From the NCBI RefSeq assembly GCF_021130785.1, contig NC_060214.1:103222001-103286000 (forward strand): a DNA stretch of 64,000 nt. Direction: 5' to 3'. Below, one piece after another: positions 45,323 through 57,916 of this stretch. A program made the position numbers and the translations under genes. The stretch's first letter is position 1; each line of letters opens with the position of its first letter. Origin of the DNA: Homalodisca vitripennis (taxonomy: Eukaryota > Arthropoda > Insecta > Hemiptera > Cicadellidae). The notes beneath the pieces were generated by a model. It was not told the origin of the DNA and did not search any database. It saw only the letters and a program-made list of their open reading frames with translations.

Positions 45323-48139
45323 GGACAATTAAGGTAATTATCCTACTATTCATTCATTAAGCAAAAATCATGATATTAATTTTAAAATAGCCCTTTCAGT
45401 TAAATGGAAATAATTAGGTAGATGTTGTTACCACAGAAATACGAATATGAATATATTTTAGAAATGCAGGTTTTTAAATACATTTCAACAAGTACAATTT
45501 TTTTCTACGTCCATAAATAACGGAGCTGTAAATTGTTTAAAGTTCGAACGGTCTCCATATTGGAATGAAATGACGTATTTAGCTGGCCAATAAAGCTAGC
45601 CAAAATAGTAATATAACAACGCCATCATATAACTAATATAACAACGATTTTGGAAATGCTGTTTCCATCAATAAAATTTTTAAATTTTTCCTTAAAAAAA
45701 GAATAGTGAATAAAACAAAACTAAGGGTCGCCATATTGTAATAAAATAAAGTACCAAGCTGTCCAACGAACTTAGCTGACATATTTATAAGTATTAACCT
45801 GTTAAGGGTTTTGTAAGACAGTTATAGTTTCATATAGCATATTATTCGAAAAACTTTGAAACTAGTTTTGGGCTCTAGAGGTCGCTATCTTATATAGAAA
45901 TAATCCATAAGTAGTACCATAAGGATAATTAAAATAGACCAATTTTGTATAAAAAGTCTCCCTAAAAATAAAATGGTTTTTTTTTTTCAGATTGAATCCT
46001 ACATTACATACATAGTCATGTTTTGTATCTAAAATGAATACTTGATCTATCAATCGATAGCTGGAAATAAATGACAACAATAATTTAAGTAATTTTGTTA
46101 TAAACGCAACATTTTAACTATCGAAATAAAGATCGGAACAAATAGTTATTTATTTGTTGCATACAGGAATTTAGCTTGTAATTATAAAAATTCACATTAT
46201 TACTGTTTTAAAATCGAAAAGCTACAGATATAAATTATATTAGGGGAACTGTAAATAATATTATGCGTTTAAAAGACGTAGAAAATTGATTCAATATTCT
46301 TAAGAAGTGTATTATTTCCATTTAGAGTCTCTAAGCATGGATATGATAATTTCTAAAGGAAATAGTTTTAGGCGTAAGAAATAAAAATATAAAACTTGTA
46401 TTATTGTATGTTTCAAGTTGTTCCTTACACAAAATGGATGAAATACGGAGAGACTATGCAGATATATGCTCACGCTATGAACATGAAGAGTACAGAGCTG
46501 AAAATTGTTACGGTAACACCATTTTGTTCATGCATTTGTGCTCTAGAAAGCTACACCATTAGACGCGTTACTTTTGATAAATCGCCGGAGCTTAACCGAT
46601 GCTGGAGAATGTGGGGGTGAAAAATGAACGCCCGTAATACCCGGAGAGCGGCGTTATTTATATGGGAAATAACGATGCCATAACACTCACCTACGATGGC
46701 TACTGAGAGGAAAACTTTAAAGTATGTTTAGTTTCCTTAGGTTAGAATAGAAACTGTCGTTTCGTTCTTTATAATATTATATGTAATAATGTAACGTACG
46801 GACGTTTATCATAGGATGAGTGGGTAGGCTTAACAATAGCATTACAGTTGCATAAGGCAATGATTTCAAAATTGACCAACATAAAATTATATACGTTCTA
46901 TTGCTGTATAAAACACATTGACAATGTTATATTTATGTTCAATAAGTTCAATTAGTATTTTTATGTGATGCATAGCTCACATATACAAGACTGCATGTCA
47001 GGTGACAGGCTTCGCTGGGACTGAGTACAAAATTTCAAGTAGCTTCATGTGTTATTATGTCAAAATTTTAAATGGTATATGGCTGTACTTGATTTGTTTA
47101 TAAACGTGTACTGCTATTTCTTCGTTGCCGATATAGTTACCCACAGGTCTAATGTAAAAGTGTTCACTAATGCTCAGCCCAAATTATATGCGTAAAGCTT
47201 CGCAAAATTTATTCTATAGCTCAGTTCGTTTTGGAGATAACGAGCGGACAGGTGAACAGAAATGCAATTTTCCTACTCCCCGATTGATAGATAGATACAA
47301 TGAAGTCTTCGCTAACGCTCAGCTAATAATATTTATCAAAATTTCACTTAAGTTGAGCAATTAAGTTTGTAATGGCATTACATAAAGTTTTGCTGCCCCT
47401 TTTTTATATGTTCAGAGGGTTGTACAGTTACCAACTGTTTTAAACATGCAGTCCAAATAGTTGCAAGAGATGGGGTAAAATCAATATTAAATCGAATACG
47501 ACTATATGGAGAAAACGTTTATGTGTATAACTGACAAACATCCTTGGAGCTGCAGCGGCTGTGAGAATGGACTGTGGCATCTAAACCATTCACACTGCAC
47601 TGAAAGGGTTTTAAATAAGCTAAATTTTATGCATATGTATACAAGGTTATGTGCCGAATTTAGAATTCTATTAAAAAACAATCATTTGCGCACAATCCCA
47701 AGGCATGTTTATAATAGGAAACAATAACACCAAGACCGGGGTGTGAAGGGTTGAAAGCGGGGTGTTGCATGTCTCCGGCCACCGCAAGGGGAGAAAGAAC
47801 CTGCCGTGGATTTATGGATTTAATAATGGTAAGGGATGGCCGAGCCCCGGTCGCTTCTTTGTCACGGGGTGATTACAGCCCTTACTTGGCGCTGGCGATC
47901 GTTCAGCGACGCTCTGAAACGAAGGCACAGATTGAAATCGGTCGCATTTCACAGAAATGGAGATATTTTATTAAGGTAACACATGGTAACCCTTTTAAGT
48001 GATTTAAACACGTGAAGCAAAAAGAAAACTTTGTTTCCCTTTAATTTAAGCTTTCGAATTTAATACTACGTCATGGGACAAATAAGATGCTCATTCACAG
48101 TAAAATTATAATTCGTTATTGTATTTGATGAAAATATTC
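45323..48139. other. anonymous sequence
   Basis: No gene that I can support. An exon-like stretch near 46416-46510 is discussed among the findings. 47750-47960 has higher G+C but no recognised product. Confidence 0.4.
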
Positions 48140-49620
48140 TAGACACATACAATAGATATATAGATAAGTGTCCCAGCGTTATCAATGGAACTTTCTGAAT
48201 CAAACATCTTATTGATACAATAGATAGATAGATAGATAAGTGCTCCAGCATTATCAGTGCAACTATCTGAATCAAACGTCTTATTGATACAATAGATAGA
48301 TATATAGATAAGTGTTCCAACTTTTATCAGTGAATCTATCCGAATTAAACGTCTTGTAGATACATCAGATAGATAGATAAGTGTTCCAGCGTTATCAGTG
48401 GAACTATCCGAATCAAACGTCATATCGATAAAATAGATATATAGATAAGTGTTCCAGCGTTATCAGTGGAACTATCCTAATCAAACGTCTTAACGATAAA
48501 ATAGATAGACAGATAGGTGTTCCAGCAATATTAGTGAAACTATCTGAATCAAACGTCTTATTGATACAATATATCGATAAGTGTTCCAGCGTTATCAGTG
48601 AAACTATCTGAATCAAACGTCTTATTGATGCAGTAGATAGATATATAGATAAGCGTTCCAGCGTTATCAGTGAAACTATCTGAATCAAACGTCTTATTGA
48701 TGCAGTAGATAGATATATAGATAAGCGTTCCAGCGTTATCAGTGAAACTATCTGCATCAAACGTCTTATTGATACAATAGATAGATAAGTGTTCCAGCGT
48801 TATCAGTGGAACTATCCGATTTAAATGTCTTATCGATAAAATAGATATATAGATAAGTGTCCCAGCGTTATCAATGGAACTATCTGAATCAAACATCTTA
48901 TTGATACAATATATAGATAGATAGATAAGTGCTCCAGCATTATCAGTGCAACTATCTGAATCAAACGTCTTATTGATACAATAGATAGATATATATAGAT
49001 AAGTGTTCCAACTTTTATCAGTGAATCTATCCGAATTAAACGTCTTGTCGATACATCAGATAGATAGATAAGTGTTCCAGCGTTATCAGTGGAACTATTC
49101 GAATCAAACGTCTTATCGATAAAATAGATATATAGATAAGTGTTCCAGCATTATCAGTGCCACTATCTGATTCAAACGTCTTATTGTTACAATAGATAGA
49201 TATACGAGTATAGATAAGTATTCCAGCGTTATCAGTGAATCTATCCGAATTAAACGTCCTGTCGATACATCAGATAGATAGATAAGTGTTCCAGCGTTAT
49301 CAGTGGAACTATCCGAATCAAACGTCTTATCAATAAAATATGTATATATATATATATATAGATAAGTGTTCCAGCGTTATCAGTGAAACTGTCTGAATCA
49401 AACGTATTATCGATAAAATAGATATATAGATAAGTGTTCCAGCGTTATCAGTGAAACTGTCTGAATCAAACGTCTTATCGATAAAATAGATATATAGTTA
49501 AGTGTTCCAGCGTTATCAGTCAAACTATCCGAATCAAACGTCATGTCGATACATCAGATAGATAGATAAGTGTTCCTGCGTTATCAGTGAAACTATCCGA
49601 AGCTAAGGTCTAATCGCTGT
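48140..49620. repeat. GATA-rich minisatellite, unit about 63-73 bp, about 21 copies
   Basis: The unit reads approximately GATAAGTGTTCCAGCGTTATC, AGTGGAACTATCCGAATCAA, ACGTCTTATCGATAAAATAG and ATAGATATA. Copies differ by substitutions (TCTGAATC versus TCCGAATC, AACGTC versus AACATC) and by the number of GATA steps. A higher-order pattern is visible: the sequence around 48160-48430 resembles that around 48860-49130, so blocks of several units were duplicated together. Because many units are a multiple of three long, long minus-strand open frames appear that are not genes. Confidence 0.92.
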
Positions 49621-49629
49621 AGAGATAAT

Positions 49630-50880
49630 GTTCTTGCAACTGGTCAACTCGCCCTTTCCGATTTGCAAGCATCCAAGCCATCAGCCTATTCCTGTGATCA
49701 ATTACCGTAATAGGCTACTCAGTGAAAATAATCCGATAACATCCGAGGTGGTGTTGCCATATCTCTGTGACCACCAATTGTTTACGGTCATTGTTACATG
49801 CTGCCTGCTGGATTTACTCATTGTTTGCCAAATATACGTATAAATTTATACGTAAATATATTTCAAAATATATCGAGACATATCATGCAGACAAATATGT
49901 GCGGAGAGTAGATGGGGATTCGGTCGTACGAACTATCATAGGACTAATTTATTGCGGGCTGTTCTAGATAGTGTAGATTAACTATCTTGGGTGCTTAGAT
50001 GGATCAAAAAAGAGTTTATACCGCACAGACAAGATTACTGAACTATAAAAGTTTATGCCCTGGCGGCTCTTCAGGATTTAGTCAACAATCTTATTTCAAA
50101 TTAGCTTAAGTTAGTGTATTGACTCCTTTGATGGACGGATTATATTGTCGAAAACAACATCCAGGAGCTTGATATGACTTGCCCTTATTTCAAACTCTGG
50201 GCCCTCTAAATCTTGATCTTAACATTGAATTGGCCATAAATGAGTGTAAATTGTTGCATGGTTTACAATCCGACAGAGTCTAATAAACCTAAAATTGAAG
50301 ACGAGAACACCTTTATCAAGGATTTGGTGTTGGAATTATTTCAAGCCTGTTCTAATATTGAGTGGGGCAGCATCAAGGCGTTTCGGGTGGGGCAAACACA
50401 GATCGTTGGAGCTTTGGGTGATTAAAAAACAAATCAATCAAGTTTTGGGGGACTTTGTAAAGTTGAAATTACTGAAGCTGGCGATCGTTTTTCGGCAGTC
50501 CAGCTGCCAAAGGATCGACCTTCACATGAAATCGAACACCTTACTAGCTTGAGATATGAAATTAATAAACGTACTGCCAATGAAGAAACAAGATTTATAA
50601 CTCTCTCTTAACTGCTATAACTAGAGGAGTTCAGGAATAAAATTAGAGTATTGTTAAACATGGGTCCCATTTAATTAAATTGATAAAGTGTCTATAAGAC
50701 AAATTTGTGATGCAATAAAAGTACCATTATACGATTTTAATTCAATACTATTTAAAGTTTTATTTGACTACAAGCTAGGTTGACGTCAAAGGAACATGTT
50801 TTACTTCACCACTGAGACATAACTTAAAAATTCTCCTTTGTTTGAAGTTTGTCTTTGACGATGGAAGGGTTGTGAAGGAA
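49630..50880. other. anonymous sequence, possible decayed retroelement
   Basis: From about 50240 to 50600 the plus strand shows partly open frames with a protein-like composition (NPTESNKPKIEDENTF, then LFQACSNIEWGSIKAFRVG, then after a shift VEITEAGDRFSAVQLPKDRP). I cannot match this to a family and it is interrupted by a stop and a frameshift. It may be a retroelement ORF1 remnant. Confidence 0.35.
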
Positions 50881-50885
50881 ACAGG

Positions 50886-51316
50886 ATTTTCCGGACATTT
50901 GACATCGTTCAATGATACAAAAAATCAGTAACACTACGTTTCGAGATTTGCGATCTCTTCTTCTGGTAAATAACTAACCAAACACATAATTAAAAACTAG
51001 GTTAAAATAAACAAATCATGCCAGAACGTTGTGAAACGCGTAAATCAAGAATCACAACCACCATGTTGTGTGCTAACTCTAAAACATTCACTTAAAACAC
51101 TAAACACAACACTAATTGTTCACACTGAACTACAGAGTACAGGTCACAATAGGTCTGAATTCGCCGACCAACCACCTAGGTATATTTTAACCTAGTTTGT
51201 AATTATGTGTTAGGTTAGTTATTTACCTGAAGAAGAGATCAGATTGCAGATCTCAAAACGTTGTGCTATTCATTTTTGTATCACTGAACGATTGAAAATG
51301 TCCGGAAAACCATGTT
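50886..51316. mobile_element. foldback element, copy 1 (arms about 125 bp)
   Basis: TTTTCCGGACATTT...GTTCA-TGATACAAAAA...CGAGATTTGCGATCTCTTCTTC...TAACTAACC-AACACATAATTA on the left is mirrored on the right by TAATTATGTGTTAGGTTAGTT...GAAGAAGAGATC...GATCTCAAAACGTTG...TGTCCGGAAAA. The loop of about 180 bp has no coding capacity. A diverged relative lies at 59040-59385. Confidence 0.8.
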
Positions 51317-54300
51317 TTCTTAAAAATATAATAAGCATACTCCTTGTTAACTAAAGATTAAACAATTTAAGCTAAAAATGGAGTGAAATTTGTATTGAAA
51401 CAGTGAGGTGATTTTAGATTGAGTTCTAATGTCAAACTGGAATCACCGGTATGTAACATGGGGTCGAGTAATCCCGATATTCCGGTGCTCTCCCATGCTA
51501 TTGACACAACGGCCGGTCCGAGTATACAAGCTGGGTTGGACATAGAAGTTAATCAACAAATAGTTTGACATGTTAACACCACAGTGAGCTCTTTGTGACG
51601 CTTATCTAGGATTGTCCTTCATCACGGGGTGGGTTGACGGGCCGCCATACTGTTGCTGAGCCACTTTTATTGGTTTATATAGTCAATATTTGACACATTG
51701 GGTATTTTGGAATCGAAATAAAACAGCAGAACAATCGTTAAGTATTCACTAACAATCCTTGCGTAAGCCTGAAAAACGCTCTCAAAAGCAAAATCTTTGT
51801 TGTGAATTGGTAATTTTAAGGGTTTTATGTCATCACAATTTGTGGGGATCGGTCCAGTTCGGGATTGAGCTTCTATTACTACGTAAACCAGTGACTTTGT
51901 ATACGTTTTGCTATGTCGATATGACCTATTTGGTCGATAAATATCCCCCAGAAAATAACCATGCTATCTTTTAACCCCCGATAACATTAACCCTTCCTTC
52001 CAGGAATTTCCTGGTATGGCCAGATAAACTCCTGAGTAAATTAAACCCCCTTATCTACTTAATAATCTGATAGAGATCACTGACTTAAATTAAGTACTCT
52101 TCAGATAATAAAACAGCTTGTCTCATAACGCCCTGGTGGGCAGATTTACTCAATACACAGAGCCTAATCCACTTCCTGGTATGCTATAAATTTAAAATGT
52201 GGTACAAATCTTGCTTAGAATGTGAAATAGCCCGAAAATACTTGAAAGGTGGTTGGTTTTTATTTTTATTTACACTAAACAATTCACAATAGCTGATCAG
52301 CGCAGTCTTTTCTCTCAAGCTCTGTAGCGGCTAAATCAGAGGTCGTAGCTCAAATCCGAAAGCAGAATCATTCTTCAATTTTAAATGTCCTACAAGAAAG
52401 GTCCAGTCACTTTTTTTCGTATCAGCCACAAAACTTTGGTTAAATCCAGAAAATTCAATAAAATATGTCTACTTTAAACTACCAGATCTCTGATAAAATG
52501 CTCTGTCTTAACCTGTCTACGAATTACGCTTATCCCCGAATTTGGCCAAAACTCGATTATGGTGCCTGGAGCGAGCCGTAGGCGAGTAAGTTAAGCTATA
52601 AAGGTGAGGTGGATGGATATTCCACGTTATGTGCACTTTAATTTATCCTAATTTGGCACACACAACCCAGATCAACAGTATTCATAAACAATGTCATGTC
52701 TATTGGTTAGTTTGTTTTCCATATATCGTATGTTCAGTCAGAAATACGGAAATTAACTTTTCTGCTTTTTGAGTGATAGCCTTCTCTAATGCTCAAACAT
52801 TTGAATTAAAATTAATTTTATTCAAGAATTACACAATATACACGTACAGTATAAATACAGAATAGCATTACTATTATATTACAATTTGTCTATTTAGTAA
52901 CTACATAATCATTAAATAGAGAAGTTTACCTCAAAATATTATTTAAATGACAACACTGATTTTACAGTTTGGAATAATGTTGGTTATTCCAGTTCAACTT
53001 GATTTAGCTCTCTTTGGGAGGGTCAAAGTTAGTTTTATGTATTGTTTATTGGAAACATGTTATTTTTCCATTTATTCACTAAATTATTAATGTATAAAAA
53101 GCCATATTTTAATTTTTTGTAACTTATCAAAGTAAGAGCTTCTCAGGGACACATAAATTATTAAAATAGTTTCGTTTGGTCATAATATTGAACTGTTTAA
53201 GAAAGTGAATTGATTCACTTTTTATTGAAGATTTTGGCTTTTTAAAGCATGAATAATTAAAAAGTATGCATTACTCTTAATATTTCTCATATCTGATAGT
53301 TTTACGGTATTATATCGGCACGGTAGTCATAAATACTCGGTGCAATGAAACTTGAGATTTAATAAGGAAATTTAAAACACGGTTATTACAATATAATAGC
53401 TGATAGCCGCGGTTTAAAAATTTAAACTAGCTATCAAAATTTGCAATTGCAACAGGGAAATTCTTAAGTGTTATACCAAACCCCCATGTGACAAATGATA
53501 GTCATTAGAGGATATTCCCAACTAATGGCTTACTCAAGTTTAAAGGATAGAGAGGTGCTGCCTGAGAGTGAAACACTTTTTATAAACATCAATGAAATAA
53601 CTAGAATTTATACACGATATTTGATAAAAAACCTCAAAAATTTCAGTAACACCTTGATTATTTTAGGTTAGTGTGGAGGAGTCCTAAAGTCGGCAGCTAC
53701 TTTAGTGAAAGCATGTAATTTGATGGAGCTCTATGATAGTTTTGAGACAGAAGTAGGCATCCAATACAATTAATAATAGGCACACATTTTCCAATATAGA
53801 TTTGTAATCTGTGTAAGACCTTTCGAAATTATCCACAGGTGACTATCCAAATAAATATTGAAATGTTAATAAAAAGATATAAAACCATTTTTTTAAAATA
53901 AAGTAATTAAAACATTGGGTTTATATAATTTTAATGACATTTGGAAGTCAAAATCGGTTGAAAACGAAATTAATTAACTTTTTTCTTTAAAATGACGATA
54001 ACCGCTAAAATACACCTTTTTACATCATTTTACGATGTTACTTTAATTTAAAATAAATGCAAGATTAATATCACTTACCAGTGGGAGTGAGAAATTTGTC
54101 TATTTAGGTAAATTCAAGAATTAATCCACTTATTCTTCATTTTCTTCAAAAATTGGGAAATAAAATTGTAATTATTTATTCCTTTTTCTGTAATTTGTAA
54201 CTATACAAATTATTTTTATTTACAATGAAAAATAAGGGATACATCCAACTAGGTAAAGGTATTGACAATACATTATACACGACCGTTTTTCACATTAAGG

Positions 54301-54448
54301 AACAACATTGGAATTAACATACAGATGTTCTCAGTAATATTCTGCAAATTATTCAATATGAACTAACAATTTTTATCACTACAAAACTGGATGATTTCTT
54401 AAGAGTTGATTTAAATGAAAACATCAAAATAAATTAATACTGTGCAAA
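51317..54448. other. anonymous AT-rich sequence downstream of the GPCR gene
   Basis: No exon was recognised. On the minus strand an AATAAA hexamer occurs at 54180-54175, about 270 nt past the GPCR stop codon, and could serve as its poly(A) signal. Confidence 0.4.
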
Positions 54449-54728
54449 CTACACAGAGCTTTCCGCATGGCCAGTATGGGTTTGGGCCAAAGCTTGTTCA
54501 TTTTCAGTCTGGTTGGTCATGCTGGACTCTAACCTCTTCTGCAACCAGAGTTTGAAGGTACGAACGTTACAGCACAACACCGCGAATACCAAAATGCCTT
54601 GGCTGAAGTACAGAGATACCAGAAGACGAAGGATAGGTGAACAATCCATGACACTGGTCGTGGTCATCAGGAGCAGACAAACTCCACAGAGGATCATAAC
54701 TTTTGCCACCTTAGTGTACATCTGGAAT
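54449..54728 (-). CDS. methuselah-like GPCR, exon 5 (TM6, TM7, cytoplasmic tail)
   Basis: This terminal exon begins after a CTACAG acceptor with one base that completes a Gly codon (GG from exon 4 plus A). It encodes FQMYTKVAKVMILCGVCLLL (into TM6), a short loop, RLLVSLYFSQGILVFAVLCC (TM7, with the SQG that family members have as QG), then the tail NVRTFKLWLQKRLESS and a Ser/Thr/Gln-rich end, with a stop at 54451-54449. It occupies about residues 442-534. Phase agreement with exon 4 and the position of the two membrane segments support the assignment. Confidence 0.85.
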
Positions 54729-55741
54729 CTGTAGAGACACAGAATCTATCAATTTAATATTAAAGAAATTGCGCAAAACCAGCTTAAAAATTGGTATTGA
54801 AGAGATCAGTAGTTCACAATGGAGTATAAATGAAGTATTTGGAGACTCATCATTGAAAATAAGGACCAATTCAAAACAACTATTTCCACCTCACGTTGAG
54901 TGTTTCGGTAGATAAAACAAACACAACAGTTAGACTAGTCATGGATCTTGAGAGTTTTAACTGCGACAAAAAACTTAGTGTAATTTGACTTAGTGTGTTT
55001 TCTAACTTTGTAACTTAGTGTATAATTTGTGATGTGTTGTTCTGGACATATAGTCTATAATAAAAATTTACAATTATTAAAAGAAGTTGCAAACAAAAGA
55101 AAGAAAGAAATTTATTTCTTAAAGAAAGTAATGCATATGATTTTTTTCTTGTTTGACAGTCAAACCAAAATATAATCCTCTTGAAAATATTCTTTTCAAA
55201 TTTAAACAAATTAAAAAACCAAAGATGTTGAAGACAAAATAGAAACATTGAAACAACACACTTGAATGCTTGGGACATTTTTTACTTAAACAAAAATCAA
55301 GAAAAAGTTATTAATAACGAAAAAAATTCAATTCTACTCTCGTCACCATTCATAACAAAATAAAAATGTATTACATTTAAATATTTTATACCGGCTAACA
55401 ATTTTACCAAATCCTTTACTGTATGTTATTGTTTTACTTATTATTTAGAAAAAATTAAGTATTTATCAATTTGTGAAGTTGGCTGACGATAGTATCCTCG
55501 ACTCTGATAGGCCTCGCAAAATGAAATTAATATTGAAAAATGTGTTGTAAATGCATATTAAAGTTTGATTTTCTTAAACTGAGAATTCTGTTAAATTGAT
55601 TATTACGATTCTAAAAACAATCACCTCAAAAACTTAGACTGATAGAGATGCTGATAGTATTGGATAATATCATCTTTATTTGCCTGTTAATCATCTACAA
55701 CAGTACTATTGTATTCGATATGATAAAGGTCTATATATTAC

Positions 55742-55898
55742 CCTTGCTTTGCAACAAGACTAGCGTGTCCGATGGGTGAGGTGCAGGGTGGCTTGGGGTG
55801 TATCTTCAAACTGTAGACCATGAAAAGGTACAATAGCAGGTTGAGCGCAGCAAACACGACTATGGGCACGTGGTAGAAGACTTGAGTCACTGTCTCCT
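55742..55898 (-). CDS. methuselah-like GPCR, exon 4 (TM5)
   Basis: It is taken to start after a CTGTTCTAG acceptor with AG, completing a Lys codon opened by exon 3, and to end at a GGGTAATA donor in phase 2. It encodes (K)ETVTQVFYHVPIVVFAALNL, then LLYLFMVYSLKIHPKP, i.e. the approach to and body of TM5 plus the third intracellular loop. The family pattern 'YxxPIxxxxxxNxxxF' is visible. The frame is open further upstream to about 55955, but an upstream acceptor (TTTGTAG) would give the wrong phase and a stop, so the internal acceptor is preferred. This acceptor is the least certain junction of the gene. Confidence 0.75.
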
Positions 55899-57674
55899 CT
55901 AGAACAGAGAGTAATACAACTTTACTATCGCTTCTACAAAGAAATAAAAAAAAGATAAGATTTAGACGCAAGAAAAGTTTTCGACATAATTGTCATTATA
56001 TTGAAGGGTTTATCACAATTCCAATAGGACAAACATTTTGTTGGCTGAGCGATAGCGAAGCTTATCACTCGAGGGGCTGGAAAAATATTCATGTCTGAAC
56101 AAAGTGACTTATTTTGGGATAAATCTTCATTTCTATATAAGAAACACCGAGTTTAATGATGGTACATATCACTCCATGGGATTGGCTAAGGGTAGTAAAA
56201 AATTTTTACAATGGTGTCATGTGTAAACATATTGTCAACGACATAATTGCAGCATGAATTAATTTGTAAACAAAACAAATATATTCTTCTTTGAATACAA
56301 AAGATGTTTTTATTTCTTTCTCAATATAATTTAATACCAAAAGGCATCACCAGTTAACTGTCTTCTGTATTAAACCCTTGTGACTTCCATCAAGTACACA
56401 ACGCAGAAAATATCATGTGACAATTTAACATGCGATATAGTAACACATTTAGCATATCAAACCTAATACATCACCACTTGGTGTATAGAAGGTGTAGAAG
56501 ATGTTATGAAACTCAATTTTATGAACACAAATGGGAATGATAAATCACGTGATCTCAAAAAGGTTTAATTTATAGACTTAAAATTAAACTTCACCACTAC
56601 ATAAATGACAAGTGTATGCATTGGACTGAGCGTTAATGAAGTCTATGACTCAGATAGGCACCATTGTTAACATTTCTTTTATGTATCATTGTATGTTTGA
56701 TCGTAGAATTAAATGAAATGTAAACTTGAAATTGATCATCCAACCTCAACGTGTGTGACGCACTCAGACACTTGGTTTTGGCATATCTAACTTGTATTTA
56801 TAATAGCTGTTGATTACGAAAATCGCCTCTTTATGGGGTATCTTGCGTTGAACCTCTTGTTGAGTTAGAAAGTCACCTCTGAGCTGATCACAGTCGCCAC
56901 CCCTAACCAGTTGCCTTGAGGAGGCCGTTAACCACGTATTGGTGAAACTCTTATTGACTTCGTAGAAATGATATATGATATTTTGGAAGGAAAATACGTT
57001 GAAATGGAAGAACATAACATAAATTCAAGGTCAAATAATAATTACCATCCCTTTTTTGTTCACTTAGAAAAGACGTTAGAAAACCGGCCATTTCATTTAG
57101 CCCCAAAATAAACTTTGCGTTTTTTTCCGGAGTGATAGGATTTTCAGGATGTGTAAGGTTGTTGGTAGGTGCTACCTCCCGTCGTGATTCCCCAGTCATG
57201 TCACCTCGCAAGAATGGGAATCTAGCTCTATTCCAGCTTGCTCTATTAAAGCCGGGTAGGAAAAGTGATACCTCATTTTATACAGACCTTAATACTAAGG
57301 AAGCTCCAGTCACCCTCTTTAGTAGATTAAAGCTATCGATCAACATGTACTTCAATAATTTACGTCCCAAAATTTTCTGTTAATAAAGTGCTGCTCATGG
57401 GCATCTAAGGGGTTGCCCAGACGACACTTAGGTTTATACTGTATCCAGCAAAGGTTAAACTGGAAGGTATAAGGTAGCCAAAAGGCTACACTCTTATGGT
57501 GTAGGTCAATCAATAATTAGACCAGAATACGGTAAATTTGCAAAGCCACCGGGCCATCATAATATTCACTCTAAAATCGCAGTCATCGTGTCTAGGTGAT
57601 CGAATTTTTATTGAGTATACAAAACATTTCTGGAGAAACGATGCAAAAAATTAATCCACGTACTATAGACTTAC
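55899..57674 (-). other. intron 3 of the methuselah-like gene
   Basis: No further exon needed by the protein is missing here. Open stretches on both strands between 56760 and 57390 have no recognised product. 56130-56200 resembles 21830-21960. Confidence 0.5.
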
Positions 57675-57853
57675 TGGTGAATCTGCAGGAGTCGTCGAGG
57701 AACCTAGGGCGAGGACATGCGTCTGCACGGTAAGGCACAACCGAGGTCGCCCAGGTGAGGCCGCAGAGCACAGCTGGACACACACAGGCAAACAAGCCGT
57801 ACCGGAAGAGCAGAACGTTTTCTCGTTTATGGTTGTAAGGTCGAACTGGGCCA
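57675..57853 (-). CDS. methuselah-like GPCR, exon 3 (second intracellular loop, TM4)
   Basis: This exon follows the acceptor CCCTCCAG; its first T completes a Cys codon with TG from exon 2, and it ends ACC-A before GTAAGT. It encodes GPVRPYNHKRENVLLFRYGL, then FACVCPAVLCGLTWATSVV (TM4), then an extracellular loop PYRADACPRPRFLDDSCRFT. The layout 'RxxExxRFxxYxxYAxxxPxxL' of methuselah TM4 is recognisable in degenerate form. The loop Cys residues could pair with the Cys at the top of TM3. A palindromic mobile element begins 64 bp upstream of the acceptor. Confidence 0.85.
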
Positions 57854-57916
57854 CTGGAGGGTTCAAAATTGGATTAAACATTACTATGTTCGACAATTTG
57901 ACCTTCAGATACTATA

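Noticed and set aside
48066..48896. Overlapping minus-strand open frames with repeated CINKTFDSDSFTDNAGTLIYI-type segments
   Set aside because: They are translations of the GATA-rich minisatellite; open frames persist only because many units are a multiple of three long. No start context or domain supports a gene.
50240..50552. Two overlapping plus-strand frames with protein-like composition
   Set aside because: Interrupted by a stop and a frameshift, with no recognised family; noted only as a possible retroelement relic.
56764..57383. Long open stretches on both strands inside the GPCR intron
   Set aside because: The frames do not fit the splice phases of the GPCR, no family was recognised, and the protein is complete without them. 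A decayed transposable element is possible but not demonstrable.
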